Source: Ditylenchus dipsaci (Eukaryota; Nematoda; Chromadorea; Rhabditida; Anguinidae). From it: a stretch of 64,000 bases of DNA. Shown here piece after piece: positions 33,545 through 46,000 of the stretch. Numbering within the stretch: the first letter of the stretch is position 1; the number at the start of each line of letters is the position of its first letter. Location of the stretch: the NCBI GenBank assembly GCA_004194705.1, contig SADC01001318.1, positions 310,001-374,000 on the forward strand, read 5' to 3'. The translations under genes and the position numbers were made by a program. Under the pieces are notes generated by a model, which searched no databases, was not told the DNA's origin, and saw only the letters and a program-made list of their open reading frames with translations.

Positions 33545-36158
33545 CTAAAACCACATCTTTATAGCTCCATCCCAGCCAGCACTAATCATTCGCTTAGCCT
33601 CATGCGGGTGCCATAAAGTCGAAATGCAGACATTGTCATGAGCTTTCCAAGTAGAAACTATCTTGTGAGTTCGCCAATCCCAAATGTAAACTTTGCCGTC
33701 TGCATCACCGGAAGTGAGAAAACTGAAATATGGCATTTTTATTTTACGTACAAACACAATTGCGAAATTTTTAGCTAAGTACATCAATATGCGTGGGATT
33801 TTTTAGAAGGATTTCTTAGCCTTCTTTAGTCTTTTTAGCCTTATTTCGCTTTGTTACCCCCCCTCATAAAATCATGGGTATGCCCATGAGTACATTAAAT
33901 CCTATCGTGCTGTCAGGCTCCTGACTACAGGTTACATAGCGATACCAAACACAAGATAGTGAGTTTGGACATCAACATTGTTTTTTGGGTGGTATGGTAA
34001 ATTTATGGCAAATCACGAGCAGATAAAGAGTGAAAGATAAGCGACAAAGAGTCGACTTTGGAAAAGTACGTCAAGATTAAAAAAACCCAACCTCATATCC
34101 GGAGAAAAATCAACAGAGCAAGAATAGCCAGCAACATTGTGACCTCGGAAGGCTTTCTTCTTAGCGAATCTCAACTTATCATCGATTAACTGGAAGAGCA
34201 CAATTCGATTGTCCATTGATTGACCCACAATCCACTTTTCTTTAAAACACGGCTGAAGCGGTAGATAATAATATAACGAAAGAACAAACCAGTTGGCGAT
34301 TTAGTCATAGTCGGAATAGAATGAAGTCCGGCATTTTGAATTAGCTTAGTATCTGAAAAATATATTTTAGCTAGTTCCACATGCATATTTTAATGATTCA
34401 ATAAAACTGTCGCACCAACAGGAATTCCCCACTCCCAAATTCGTAAACTTTTGTCATCTGAAGTTGAGCAAAAGCGACGGTTTCTGTCGAAGAAAGTAAT
34501 CGAATTGACTGCTCCCAAGTGCCGATCATACTCCTTTAAATTTAAAAAATCACAAGCTAACAAAACCAATAATTTCAAAAATTCAACCTGCTCAATTTCG
34601 CCGGTTCTAGTGTCCCATTGTATAATCTTCTTATTGTCCATTCCAGCTAAAAAGACGGTTTGCTTGTCATCATCCGGATTGAACTTGACACAGTATGCCT
34701 TGTGACCAGTGTGGAAGCGATTCTTGACAGCTCCTAAAACAAATTAAGGAGTTTCTCCAATAAAATATTCTCAGCAAATTCCCACCGGTCTCAGTGTCCC
34801 ATAGCTTCACATGCTTATCAAAACTCGTACTCAGAAATTCTGTTCCATCATTGTTGAAACAAATGTCTCGAACAGGCATTTTGTGACCATTGTAAGTGCG
34901 CACCAATTTTCTACTCCCATAGACCTCCCAGAGCTTGACCTAAAATTCGTATGGTAAAAACAACCTTCACAGAACCCTAATAAATAATAGTAATGACTTA
35001 CCTTGTTATCCATGGAGCATGACAAGAATAAATGAGCCGTCTTAGGAAACCAGCGGATTGCGTTGACTGCCTTAGTATGACTGCTGTAGGTATGAGCTTG
35101 CTTGGTAGGCTTAAATAATTCATTAATACGACAACAAAAATTATTCAAGAATTTAAAATTACCGGGTAGCATCTCTCTGGGCAAAAGTCTTCACGCAGAT
35201 TTGTTCCTGTGTATTTCGGAGCATCCATCCACGAGCGACCTTGGTAGTCCGCATCCTCCTTGACTGAAATGAATAAATTTAATTTAATGAATAAAGCAAT
35301 CAGCCAAATAAGAAATTACTGTGCAGAGTAGAGCTTTCTTCCATGACATGTTGCTCCTCTTGCGCTGCTTTTCGGCCAGCGCGACTTTTCAGCTTTCGTT
35401 TTCTCACAATCTCGTCCATTTCTTTCTGCAGCTCTGGAGTGGGTTTCGAAACTGTTTCTTCATCTTCGTATTTTGCCCATGGCCCTAAATGGACAATACA
35501 TCTTATAGTTAAGTACGTCAATGCAAATGTAGGCAAACCAGTGTAGTTGTCCAAGTCTGTTGAGTCATAGTTTTTCGCCTTCTTACGCTTCTCTCCTCCT
35601 GTTGTTTTTGACTCAAATAAACTGACTCCATCACTTTCGACCGCCTTTTGCACATCTCCAATGTATTGGTTCTTAGGATTAGCACTAGGATCTTGGGCGT
35701 AACCTAAAAAAAGGAAGTTTGTCAGCAGATAAGAATCGAAAAAATCTTGCCAAGAGTGTCAAAAGAACGAATGGCGCGGTCGAAATGGAAGCTGTTGAAG
35801 TTGGCTGGCTCAACAAAACCTGTGAGCATATTCTTTGAAGTCTTCTGGCTCTCACTTTTAAAGGGATTGCTTGGCCCACCTGTAACGAGAAGTACACATC
35901 ATAGAGCTTTAAAAGTGAAAATAAAAGCTGACTTACAGCTGGTTGATAAAGCTCCTCGTATCGAACATTGCGCATAAGCTCTTTGGTTTTCGGATCAAAT
36001 AAATCAGACTTTTGTTTCTTCACTCCCACTTCTGCCGATACTGCCGGAGTCAGGTTGACTATCGGAAGGTCAAGAGAGCTTTCACCAAATGCAAAGTCAT
36101 GTACTTGCCCTTCTTCATCAGAATCTCCATCCTCGCCATATCCTTGAAGAAGATCCAT
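33545..36158 (-). CDS. CDC40: Pre-mRNA-processing factor 17 (CDC40/PRP17), WD40, 12 exons
   Basis: Exons: 35933-36158, 35751-35879, 35539-35703, 35320-35484, 35163-35263, 35002-35109, 34786-34939, 34588-34733, 34416-34533, 34290-34352, 34092-34239, 33545-33722. These give 566 residues against 579 in human. The N-terminal part carries [29 protein letters not shown] and [10 protein letters not shown], all CDC40-specific. WD40 blades follow ([67 protein letters not shown], ending [10 protein letters not shown]). CDC40 is a spliceosomal factor acting at the second step of splicing. Intron 2 has a GC donor (CTTG|gcaaga). Intron 1 stays in frame only with the second of two donors spaced 4 nt apart. 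Its 5' end faces GORASP. Confidence 0.95.
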
Positions 36159-37051
36159 GTTTGTTTGGCGGTTGCTTCCAATATATCTGAAAGTTCATGC
36201 TTTACCAGTATGGTATAGTAGTAACTGACTCTTTAGATGACAACTTTTAGATGACAGCAATATTTGCTGAAAAACTCCAAAAGTTCTCAAAAAAGTCCAA
36301 GATTCCGCAAATTTTAGGGTTTTCAGCAAATATTGCCGACATGGTCATTTTCAAAATGTAGCCCTGCTCTCTAGCATCAATTTGAGTATAAACTTGTAAA
36401 TGAGACTACTCCCAAAATTAGTTAGAAAAACAATATGTAGCAAACTAATTAATTAACAATGTAACGTTTTTGGCTATAACTATTTTTGGCGGAAACAATT
36501 TTGGACGAAACAGGGTAGAGCCTATCTTTTATAGGCACGCCGAGTTTTTACGGTATGTGACTTAATTTTTTTTTCGCTCTTTTTGTTAAAAATTGGCCCT
36601 TCTTTGGTGCATTTCCACCCCAGTGCATCACTAAACCTATTTAAAGGTGGTCAAAAAGGGTACTTTTGGGTGGTCCCAAAACTCAATTTGTCATAGACCA
36701 GAACTCTAAAAAAATGTCTTTTTCGAGCTTCTGAGGTGATTTGAGTCGATATAGGGTGTTTGGGAACACTTTTAAAAAATTGATTGGGGGGGGGCATATC
36801 CACGTACCGCCAAATTCTCATTTTCGTTTTGGAAACACTGGCTTCACGCTAGACTTTTCAAGTTTTCGGACAAAGAAAGCTTTAAATCGAAAACAAGGAA
36901 TCAAACAAATTTTCAACGATGTGGGTCCTACCAAGAAAGCCCTGTTTTTTAAAATATGATCGAGTAAGGTAAGACAATTTGTCCGCAAAGCTACGCCAAC
37001 TTGCAAGTAAAATTCCGATTTGTCAGATTCTTAACTTCATTTTTTTAAAAA
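36159..37051. promoter_or_regulatory. Divergent intergenic region between CDC40 and GORASP
   Basis: The 893 bp between two start codons on opposite strands should hold both promoters. I see no convincing TATA box. It contains a short inverted repeat (36240-36360, with TTTGCTGAAAAACTCC and GGTTTTCAGCAAATATTGCC) and a copy of the dispersed repeat at 36580-36795, so little unique regulatory DNA remains. Confidence 0.5.
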
Positions 37052-40000
37052 ATGGGCAATAGTGAAAGCGTAAGTGTTCCAGGAGGAGGCACTGAAGGGT
37101 ATTTTTAGAATAGTTTATACAGTCAATAACACACAACAAAACATTTTAGATACCATGTGCTACGTGTCCAGGAGAGTAAGTGAATACTTTATAGTTATAA
37201 CAGCTGAAGCCGGAAAGTTTAGATTCACCTGGACAAACAGCAGGACTGGAGCCATTTTTTGACTTTATAGTGGCTATTGGAAACTCTAGACTGGTAAAAC
37301 CGTTTTTTATGTTTCCGCATCATGATTATTTTGCAGGACAAAGACAATGATTCTTTCAAGGAAGTTTTGAAAGAGCACATTGATCGTCCACTGGAATTGA
37401 CTGTTTACAACAGGTCGATATCCCACCATTTTTATCATAGGCCTACTTTTTATCGATATTCTTCAGTAAGACCCAAACAGTGCGCCAAACTCAAATAGTT
37501 CCATCACAAACCTGGGGTGGACAGGGTCTTCTGGGAGTGTCCATCCGATTTTGCTCTTTCGACGGTGCAAACCAGAATGTGTGGCACATCATTTCTGTCC
37601 AGCCCAACTCTCCAGCTCAAATTGCTGGTTTACAAGCCAACACTGACTATGTGTTAGGAGCTGAATCTGTGCTTCAACAGGCTGATGATCTTATTGCGCT
37701 GGTGCAAGCAAATATCGGAAAACCATTAAAAGTGGGGTTTTAGCTTAAACATTTTCCTTTTCTTGAAGTAAACCGTGAACTGAATTTTAGCTCTATGTCT
37801 ACAATGTGGATACCGACCATGTCCGAGAGGTGTGTTTATTTTTAATTATAGCATTATTCTGGGGTTTTTCTCAAGACTCTCAAAAAAAATTCCACGGAAG
37901 ATTTTGACGTAAACTAAAATAAACTTTCACTTCGCTAAGAAAACCCGAATTTTTAACACCGGATTCGTGTTCAGCGTAATCGATTTGCATATATAACTGC
38001 CTTCAAACATCATAAATCGCTGTCAAATTTTGAATTTCGCTTAAATTTCGCTTGAAGTTTAAAAAAAAATTAAGCGGTTTTCACAATGAGTGTCAGGCTC
38101 AGTGCGCGACTTGGCGCTCTTTTGGCTGTAATTTTTTTTGTCTCGACTGAGAAAAAAATGTCCGATAGTATACTTTTGTAGCTAAGATTCAGGGCTTCAA
38201 AATAAGCGATTCACAATAAAAATACACAATGAAAAATAGATAAAAATGCCCAGTCTAACACCCGACCTGAGTGTCAGACTGGGCATCTTTATCTAAAATT
38301 ATGCAATCAGGTGTTGATTGTGATTTTTAGCTACAAAACGGTACTAACAGAATTTTTTTCTCAATTAAGAAAAAAAATTACAGCCAAAAGTACGCCAAGT
38401 CGCGCATTGAGTCTGACCCTCACTGTGAAATCGCTTTTAAGCTTCGAAAAATAAAAGATTTGAATAATCGTTGTCTTGAACGGAATTCAAAATTTGACAT
38501 CAATTTATAAAGTTAAAATGCAGTTTTGCTAAGCAAATCGATCATGCTGAACACGAATCCGGTGTTAAAATTTAGGGTTTTTAGCGATTACGTCAAAATC
38601 TTCCTCAGAACTTTTTTTTAAGAGTATTGCATAAAACCTCCAGAAAGCTGTCCATACTATTTTTGAAAGTACTTTCTAGTACAGTTTTTCATGCTCTATA
38701 GATTGGTATATACAGTCGACTCTCGATAAACCGTCACCCCAAAAGTTCGTTCCCGCCTAGGGTCCAACACCTTTTTAGCTCAATTTTTGAATTTTTTTGC
38801 CAAAACTGATTCGTTAGTCTAGTCCCAAATATTGCAAGGATTCCGATTTTGCCGATCGTTTCTCAAAAAGTTAAAATTTAGACCATTAAGACCCGCGCCT
38901 CTGGATAAGCCGTCACTCTATTTTTAAAATAGGGTGACGGCTTATCGAGAGGCGCGGGTCTTAATGGTCAAAATTTTAGTTTTTGAGAAATGATCGGTAA
39001 AATCGGAATCCTTGCGATATTTCTGACTAGACTGACGAATCAGTTTTGGCAAAAAAATTCAAAAATTGAGCCAAAAAAACCCTGGCGAGAACGAACTTTT
39101 AGGGGGACGGTTTACGAGAGTCGACTGTATTATCAATACTGTTAACTGAACGAACGGCCCTATGGCATGTTTTTTGCTTTTAAAGGGAGGGGTAACTTCC
39201 TATGCGCATCGCCTAGGTCAAAGGTTCGACCTCCACTAGCTGATAACCTTTTTTTACATCCTTTAATTTACAAGTTTGGTGTCGAAATGATCCTGGCACT
39301 TTTGGCTTTCCAATAAAATCATCACATCAGGCTTTCACATTTACTGGAGCTTTGTATCCAGGCTAAAATAGGATAAATTCTCGAAAATCGGTCGTTTTTG
39401 GGGCTTTTCCTTGACTGGGTTGATTGATATTTTCTGACTTTTTTTTATACAAGTCACACGTTTCATGTACTAAAATGTAGACAAGACTCTAGGCTTTCAT
39501 TTGAGCTATCACACGAAGAAAAAAGTAATATTTAGTTTGAGCTAGAGTTTGAAAAACATTTAACGACGTCCAACTACATGCCATCCTACATAGGTCTGTC
39601 ATTTTGCATGAAATCCCAAAATAAGGGAGTTTGGTGACAGTAAAGCAGTGCAGAAATGGTTGCAATCGATTAATCGATAGTTTTCGACCCTAGAAGTCAG
39701 CGAAGTTGCTGAAAGATAAAGCAAAACAAATAGGGTGTGCACCCAGTGGAATTGAACCTGCGACCGATAGGCGATGCATATAGGAAGTTCCCCCCTCCTT
39801 TAAAAGAATTAACACGCGTTTGAAAAATGACATAATTGCTTCTTTATGATTTATGTATTATTATATATTCAAATATTTGATTTGAATATATGTTTGATTA
39901 TCATCCCCAACGATACGTCATTAGAAAGCCAGTAGTATACGCTTTCTGTTAAATTTAAAATCAAAATGCTCAATAAAAAATGCTAGTAGTCATAAAGGTC

Positions 40001-43000
40001 ACGCACCGGAGCCGGAGTGTTAAACGGGAACGCCAGAGCGTTTCATCGCAATGAAAGCGAGAAGACCAGCAATTTTCTTTTAATTGTTCAGCTTTCCATT
40101 AACTTTGGTCAAATGCCAAATTCGATTTCGTCTGTCTACAAGACAATATTCGGGGTAATGTTCATCAGAACCCATAGTAAGGGACGACTATGACTAGTGT
40201 TGTCGCATCGGATATCCGATTTCCGTATATCGGATACCGTATCGAATATCCGAAAATATCGCATACAGTCGAACCTCTTTATAAAGACACCCCGATATAT
40301 GGACACCTCAGAAACAGCCCTGACAAAGAAAAAAGCCTCGATATAACGAAACTAATTGAAAAATCAAAGGATAACATATTGAATTAGCGTTTTTTTTTGT
40401 TTCACAGTGCTACGTTGTGCGCAAAACAGATAAAATTATCTGAACCGATAAATTTATCTGTCAGATAAAAATCAAAATTTTTTGTCTCACAGATAAAATT
40501 TATCTATTAGATAAATTTTTGTCTGTCAGGGGCGTTTATAATAAAGATTACCCTTACCTCTACCTTTTACCCTTACTTCTACCTTTTACCCTACCTCTAC
40601 CTTTTTTTTACCTTGAACTTTTACCCTTACCTCTACCTTTTACCTCTACCTTTACCTCTACCTTTTACCTCTACCTCTACCCTTACCTCTACCTTTTACC
40701 CTTACCTCTACCTTCAACTTTTACCCTTACCTCTACCTTTTACCCTTACCTCTACCTTCAACTTTTTTTCTCGAAAACGAAATAAACGGCAACTTATTTA
40801 TTTCAATCCACAACACAAGATCCTTCATAAAATAAGAAAGATAAGGCTCACTTTTTTTGATCCTGGAGATCCTGTTTGGCCAACTTCTTGAGATTCGAAT
40901 GCTTTTGCTTGACCTGCTCCACGCTGTGCGACCCTTGTTCCGGATATTCGGTGTTGAGTGTGTCGATAACGGTCTTCCAAGCAGCGTTCTGACCAGCGGC
41001 TGAATCCTTTTTGCGGCTGTTCGGGAAGAGATCCTCTTGGTGCTCGGCGACCAGCTCAACCAAACGTTTGCACATCTCAGGCGTAAACATAACGATAACT
41101 AGACATGAGAGCGATAAAATACGACAAACAGTGCGTGTACAACAAAGCGAGCAAATCTCAACAAACAACACAGAATAATGAAAAACGGACGTTAAATTCG
41201 AGTTCAGCGAACTAAAATTGCTCTAGAAATGCTTTACGGGACAATATTTTGAAAATCGAGATGAAGGTAAAAATTTTTACCCTGCTACCACCCATGGTAA
41301 AAATATGCCTTGGTCCCCCCTGTTGTTTTTTACCCCTACCTCTACCTCTACCTTTACCTCTAGCTTTTATTATAACGGGTAGAGGTAAGAGTAGAGGTAA
41401 GGGTAAAAGGTACGGGTAGAGGTAGAGGTAAAAATTCTTTATTATAACGGGTAGAGGTAAGGGTAGAGGTAAGGGTAAAAGGTACGGGTAGAGGTAGAGG
41501 TAAAAATTCTTTATTATAACGGGTAGAGGTAAGGGCAGAGGTAAGGGTAAAAGGTACGGGTAGAGGTAGAGGTAAAAATTCTTTATTATAACGGGTAGAG
41601 GTAAGGGCAGAGGTAAGGGTAAAAGGTAAGGTAGAGGTAGGGGTAAAAATTCTTTATTATAACGGGTAGAGGTAAAGGTATAGGTAAGGGTAAAAGGTAA
41701 GGGTAAATCGATTATTATAACCGCCCCAGATAAAATTTTTATTTCTTTTTTTTCTTTTGTCGACTGAATTATCAATACTGTTGACTGAACGAACGGCCCT
41801 ATGGCATGTTTTTTTGCTTTTAAAGGAGGGGTAACTTCCTATGCGCATCGCCTAGGTCAAAGGTTCGACTTCCACTAGCTGATAACCTTTTTTTACATAT
41901 AAACCTTTTTTACATATTTTTTACTATAAAATTTTATCTGACAGACAAAAATTTATTTAACAGATAAATTTTATCTGTGAGGCAAAAAAAATTAATTTTT
42001 ATCTGACAGATAAATTTATCGGTTCAGATAATTTTATCTGTTTTGCGCACAACGCAGTGCTACAAATACAGATATTTTTTCGTCTTCCTTTATATTTCAT
42101 TCCTTCTTTTTTCTTCACCATTTGAACTTGTTCTTTAGATGTCAACTACAATAAAAACTATAATGGACGCGTCCTTGCTGTTTCGTATCCATCTGGGTGC
42201 GTAATTTATGTTTTTTTCTCATTTTTATAGTGACGGAATTGAACTTATAGTCTTCTAGGTTTAAAAAATATATGTGAACCTAATGTTTTCCCATTCGAGA
42301 CCTGATAGAGTTAGCGAAGAGAAGGCTGGCCTCGGAAAAGCATTGCTCAGACGTTGCGATGGATAACGAAGTCGCCAAGAATTCACAAGACAAGAAAGTG
42401 TGCCCAAAAATAGGGTTGTCGAAACGGATATCGGATTTCGGATAATATACAGTCCAATCTTGATATAACACCGCTCCCGAGACCGACCATTGGCGGTGTT
42501 ATTATATAGAGAGTGGTGTTATACTTCATTCAAATCTCAAGAAAATAAGTTTACTGGAACCGTCGATTAGTGGTGTTAGTAACACCGTGTTACATCAAGA
42601 GTGGTGTTATATAGAGTGTAGACTGTATCCGAAATTTTAAAATAAATTTAAATTTTTTTGAAATTCCTTTTTTAAAACCTCTAAAGCTATACACTTGTAA
42701 TTCATTCAGCAGAGCTCAATAGCTCATTAGAAAGCTAAGATATAGAGCTACATGATAAAGCACGAACGATTTAAAAAATCGCAATAAAATCAAAAGATAA
42801 TTATCAAAATAAAATTTATTGGTGAAATTCAGTATTTTACTGTGAAATTCAGACTTTCGAGGGCGTTGTTCAATTTGAGCCTTTTTCCTGGATTCGCCAT
42901 GCATAACTATTTTATAATGGCTATATTTTCAGCTTATCTTGACACCAAATTCTTCATGGGGTGGAGAAGGCTGTCTGGGTTGTGACATAGGATATGGTAA

Positions 43001-46000
43001 AGCACTTAAAAATTCAAAAAGAAGACTATAATGTGTCGTTTATGCAGGGTATTTGCATCGTATTCCTGTGTCTGTGGATCGGTCCCAGATTAAAGACCGT
43101 AACCCTCTTCTAGCCTTAGAACAAAAACAAGAGCAGCCGTCAAAAAACATGGGTGTAAACATTCCAGCACCAGGTTCCACAGGAATCCCCAGTTTGACCA
43201 GATACAGGCAAATGCTGCACCAAGACAATTCCCAAGTCCACATGAGTTTGCGCCGCCAACCAGTCAGTCAGTCAATGGAATATCAGCCCCTTCGATGAAT
43301 AATCAGTTCTCTTCAAATGGATTACCGCAACCACCTGCCTTTAGTAGCACAGCTGGTGAGAGTATGTCTCTACCACCACCACCAGCTCCAATCAATAGTG
43401 TGTCTCAAGTCTCTTCTGGCTATGTCCAAAGCCAGGTAAATACGATGATTTTGAAAAATTACAATTTTTACAGTAAACACAAAGGAATGATTTGTTTTGT
43501 CTTTAAAGTTGGCAAAGTTGACAACGAAATTTTTTTCCAGGATGATAACTCGGTCACCACACCTCAATTTGATCAGCCGAATCTGCAGCAACACCAACAC
43601 CATCCCGAGCAGAACGAAAGTTGTGGAGATGGCCATGCTCATTCCCACAATCCATCTAGCCAACCACCCATCCAAACAACAAGCAGAATGAACAGTCTCA
43701 GGGCCATGTGAGCGTTAGTCCATCTGTGGACGCTCCTACCAATCGTTTCACCCCCACTTCTTCCATGTATCCACCGATGCCAAGCTTCGGTCCTGCTCAT
43801 CCACCCATCCAAACAAGCTCTTACCAACCATATCTGGCTTATGGAGCCCCACCTAATGCTTTCCAACCAGCACAAAAAGAGGAAGCAAGAGATCACAGTG
43901 GTTTCCACAGCTCTCCACCTACTTTTACAAGTTATCCGACCGGAAGTTCTTCTGCGCAGCCCCTATCAAGCGCAGGCTATCAGCAGGCGGCTTCGAAAGC
44001 TCAAGAGCAATATTACCAGAACTATCAAGCCTCTAGACCACCAATGGGACCAAATTGTGAGATTTTTGAAAATTAAAAAACTCTTAAACCGGGTTCACAA
44101 ACCTAAGAAGTAAAGATACAATTCGCAGTACCTTTTTTTTTTTTTAATTTTTGATATCTTATGCGTGTTACAGCCTACTCAATTGTAACCACATTTTAAC
44201 TCTATTGTAATTTATTGTAACCACAAAAATTGTTCCCGCCCAGGGTCCGACACTTTTTACACCTCTATTTTTGAAAAACTTTTACCAACTGTGATTCGTC
44301 AATTTGATCAGAATAACTGCAAGAATTCCGGTTGTACTGGTGGGTTTTGTGAATAGCAGCAGTTTTGCCGGAAAGACCCGCGCCTCTCAGTTTAGTATAG
44401 CCTTAAAGACTATTAGGCAAAACTGTTGTCATTTACAAAAAAACCGGCAAAATTAGAATTCTCACGATTTTTTTGATTAGACGGACGAATCAGATTTAAT
44501 AAACATTTTCATAAATAGAGCTGAAAAGTGCTGGACCCTAGGCGATGACGAACTTTTTGGAGTTAACTAAATTAATAGTAGACTGTACAGCCATTTTCTA
44601 TTTTTAATTTTGCAGAATAAAAAGGCATTCGAATACCGGCTAGGCGTTAATTCCAGGAGTGGTATTCAGGTACTCTTGAAACGGGTTGAGTAGAGTTTTG
44701 GATCAAGAGTTACTCGTGATCCTACTCGCCCATCTGAAACAAGTTAAGTAGAGTTTTGATCAAAAGTTACACTCGATCCTACTCAAGCAGTGAGTGTTTT
44801 TCGATCCGAGTAGAGTTGAGTTCTACCCGCTGTATCCCAGTTCTACTTGCCCAATTCAAGTTTTACTCCCCGGACTCGAGTTCTACTCCCGAGTTTACAA
44901 GTAAAAACCATAATTTTGGATTGGGTTGAATTTTACTCACCGAACTCGAGTTCTAATCTCTCACTCGAGTTGTACTCGCCCAGAGTAGAACTCGAGTTGG
45001 GAGAGTAGAACTCAAGTTGAGCGAGTAGAACTCGAGTTCGGTGAGTAGAATTCAACCCAATCCAAGAATAATCGATTTTTAATTGTAAAACTCGGGATTA
45101 GAACTCAAGTTCGGGGAATAGAACTTGAGCTGAGCGAGTAGAACTCAACTCTACTCAGATCAAAAATTACTCACTGCTTGAGTAGGATCGCGAGTAGCTT
45201 TTGATCCAAAATTATGCTCGTGTGTCTCAAACGAGTTGAGTAGATCAGAAGTAACTCGTGTATTGAACCTGCTCGGCCGGTCTTGCTTGAACACGTCGAG
45301 TAGATCACGAGTTACTTTTGATCCGAAACTCTACTAACTACTTGAATACAACCCCAGGTTCAAAATTCCATTTCGAAGCTTGAAAATCACCCGATCCGCT
45401 ATGCCAATTTTTAATAAATTATTGTTAGTGGGTAGCAGAAAACAAAATTTCGGACGATACGTAAAAATGCCTCTTTAAAATGCCACGTAAAAATGCCTCT
45501 CAAAAAAATGCCTCGAAAGGTGCCTCCTTTCAGTTGAAATGTGCCCTGGTACTGGCTGATTCAAACCAGCAACCTGGGCTATGAGTATATGAAGCACTTA
45601 ACCGACGCCTCTTTTTTTGAGAATTGATTAGAAACCACTCCAGAGTAGCCAAAAGCCAGAAATAACTGATTTCTTGGGGTTTGCTAAAGGGGGTGAACTT
45701 TCTGTGAAAAATCAATTGAGCGGATCAGAAGTCCAGTCTGATGGGTTTTATCGCCAGAATTCCACACTAAGTCACCCTTAACTATTCTAAGCCACCCTGA
45801 ATCTGGAGTTCTGGGCGATTAAGCCCATCGGAAAAGGAGGCAAATTTTCACAAAAAGGAGACATTTTTCTGTTTTCCCCAAAATTCCTTGCATAGTCTCG
45901 CGGTCATTTATCATTTTTATACTGGTTTTGCAGCTTTTACACCATCGTCAGTTCCATCGTCTGTGGGGTCACCAATGCTTCCAGACTTTTCTCAACCCAC

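Noticed and set aside
41212..41775. 187-codon Leu/Pro/Tyr-rich frame
   Set aside because: Translation of the (GGTAGAGGTAAGGGTAAAAG)n array inside the transposon at 40413-42054.
43040..43908. Minus-strand frames opposite GORASP
   Set aside because: They are antisense shadows; the plus strand carries the conserved YLHRIP and Pro/Gln-rich coding with splice sites.
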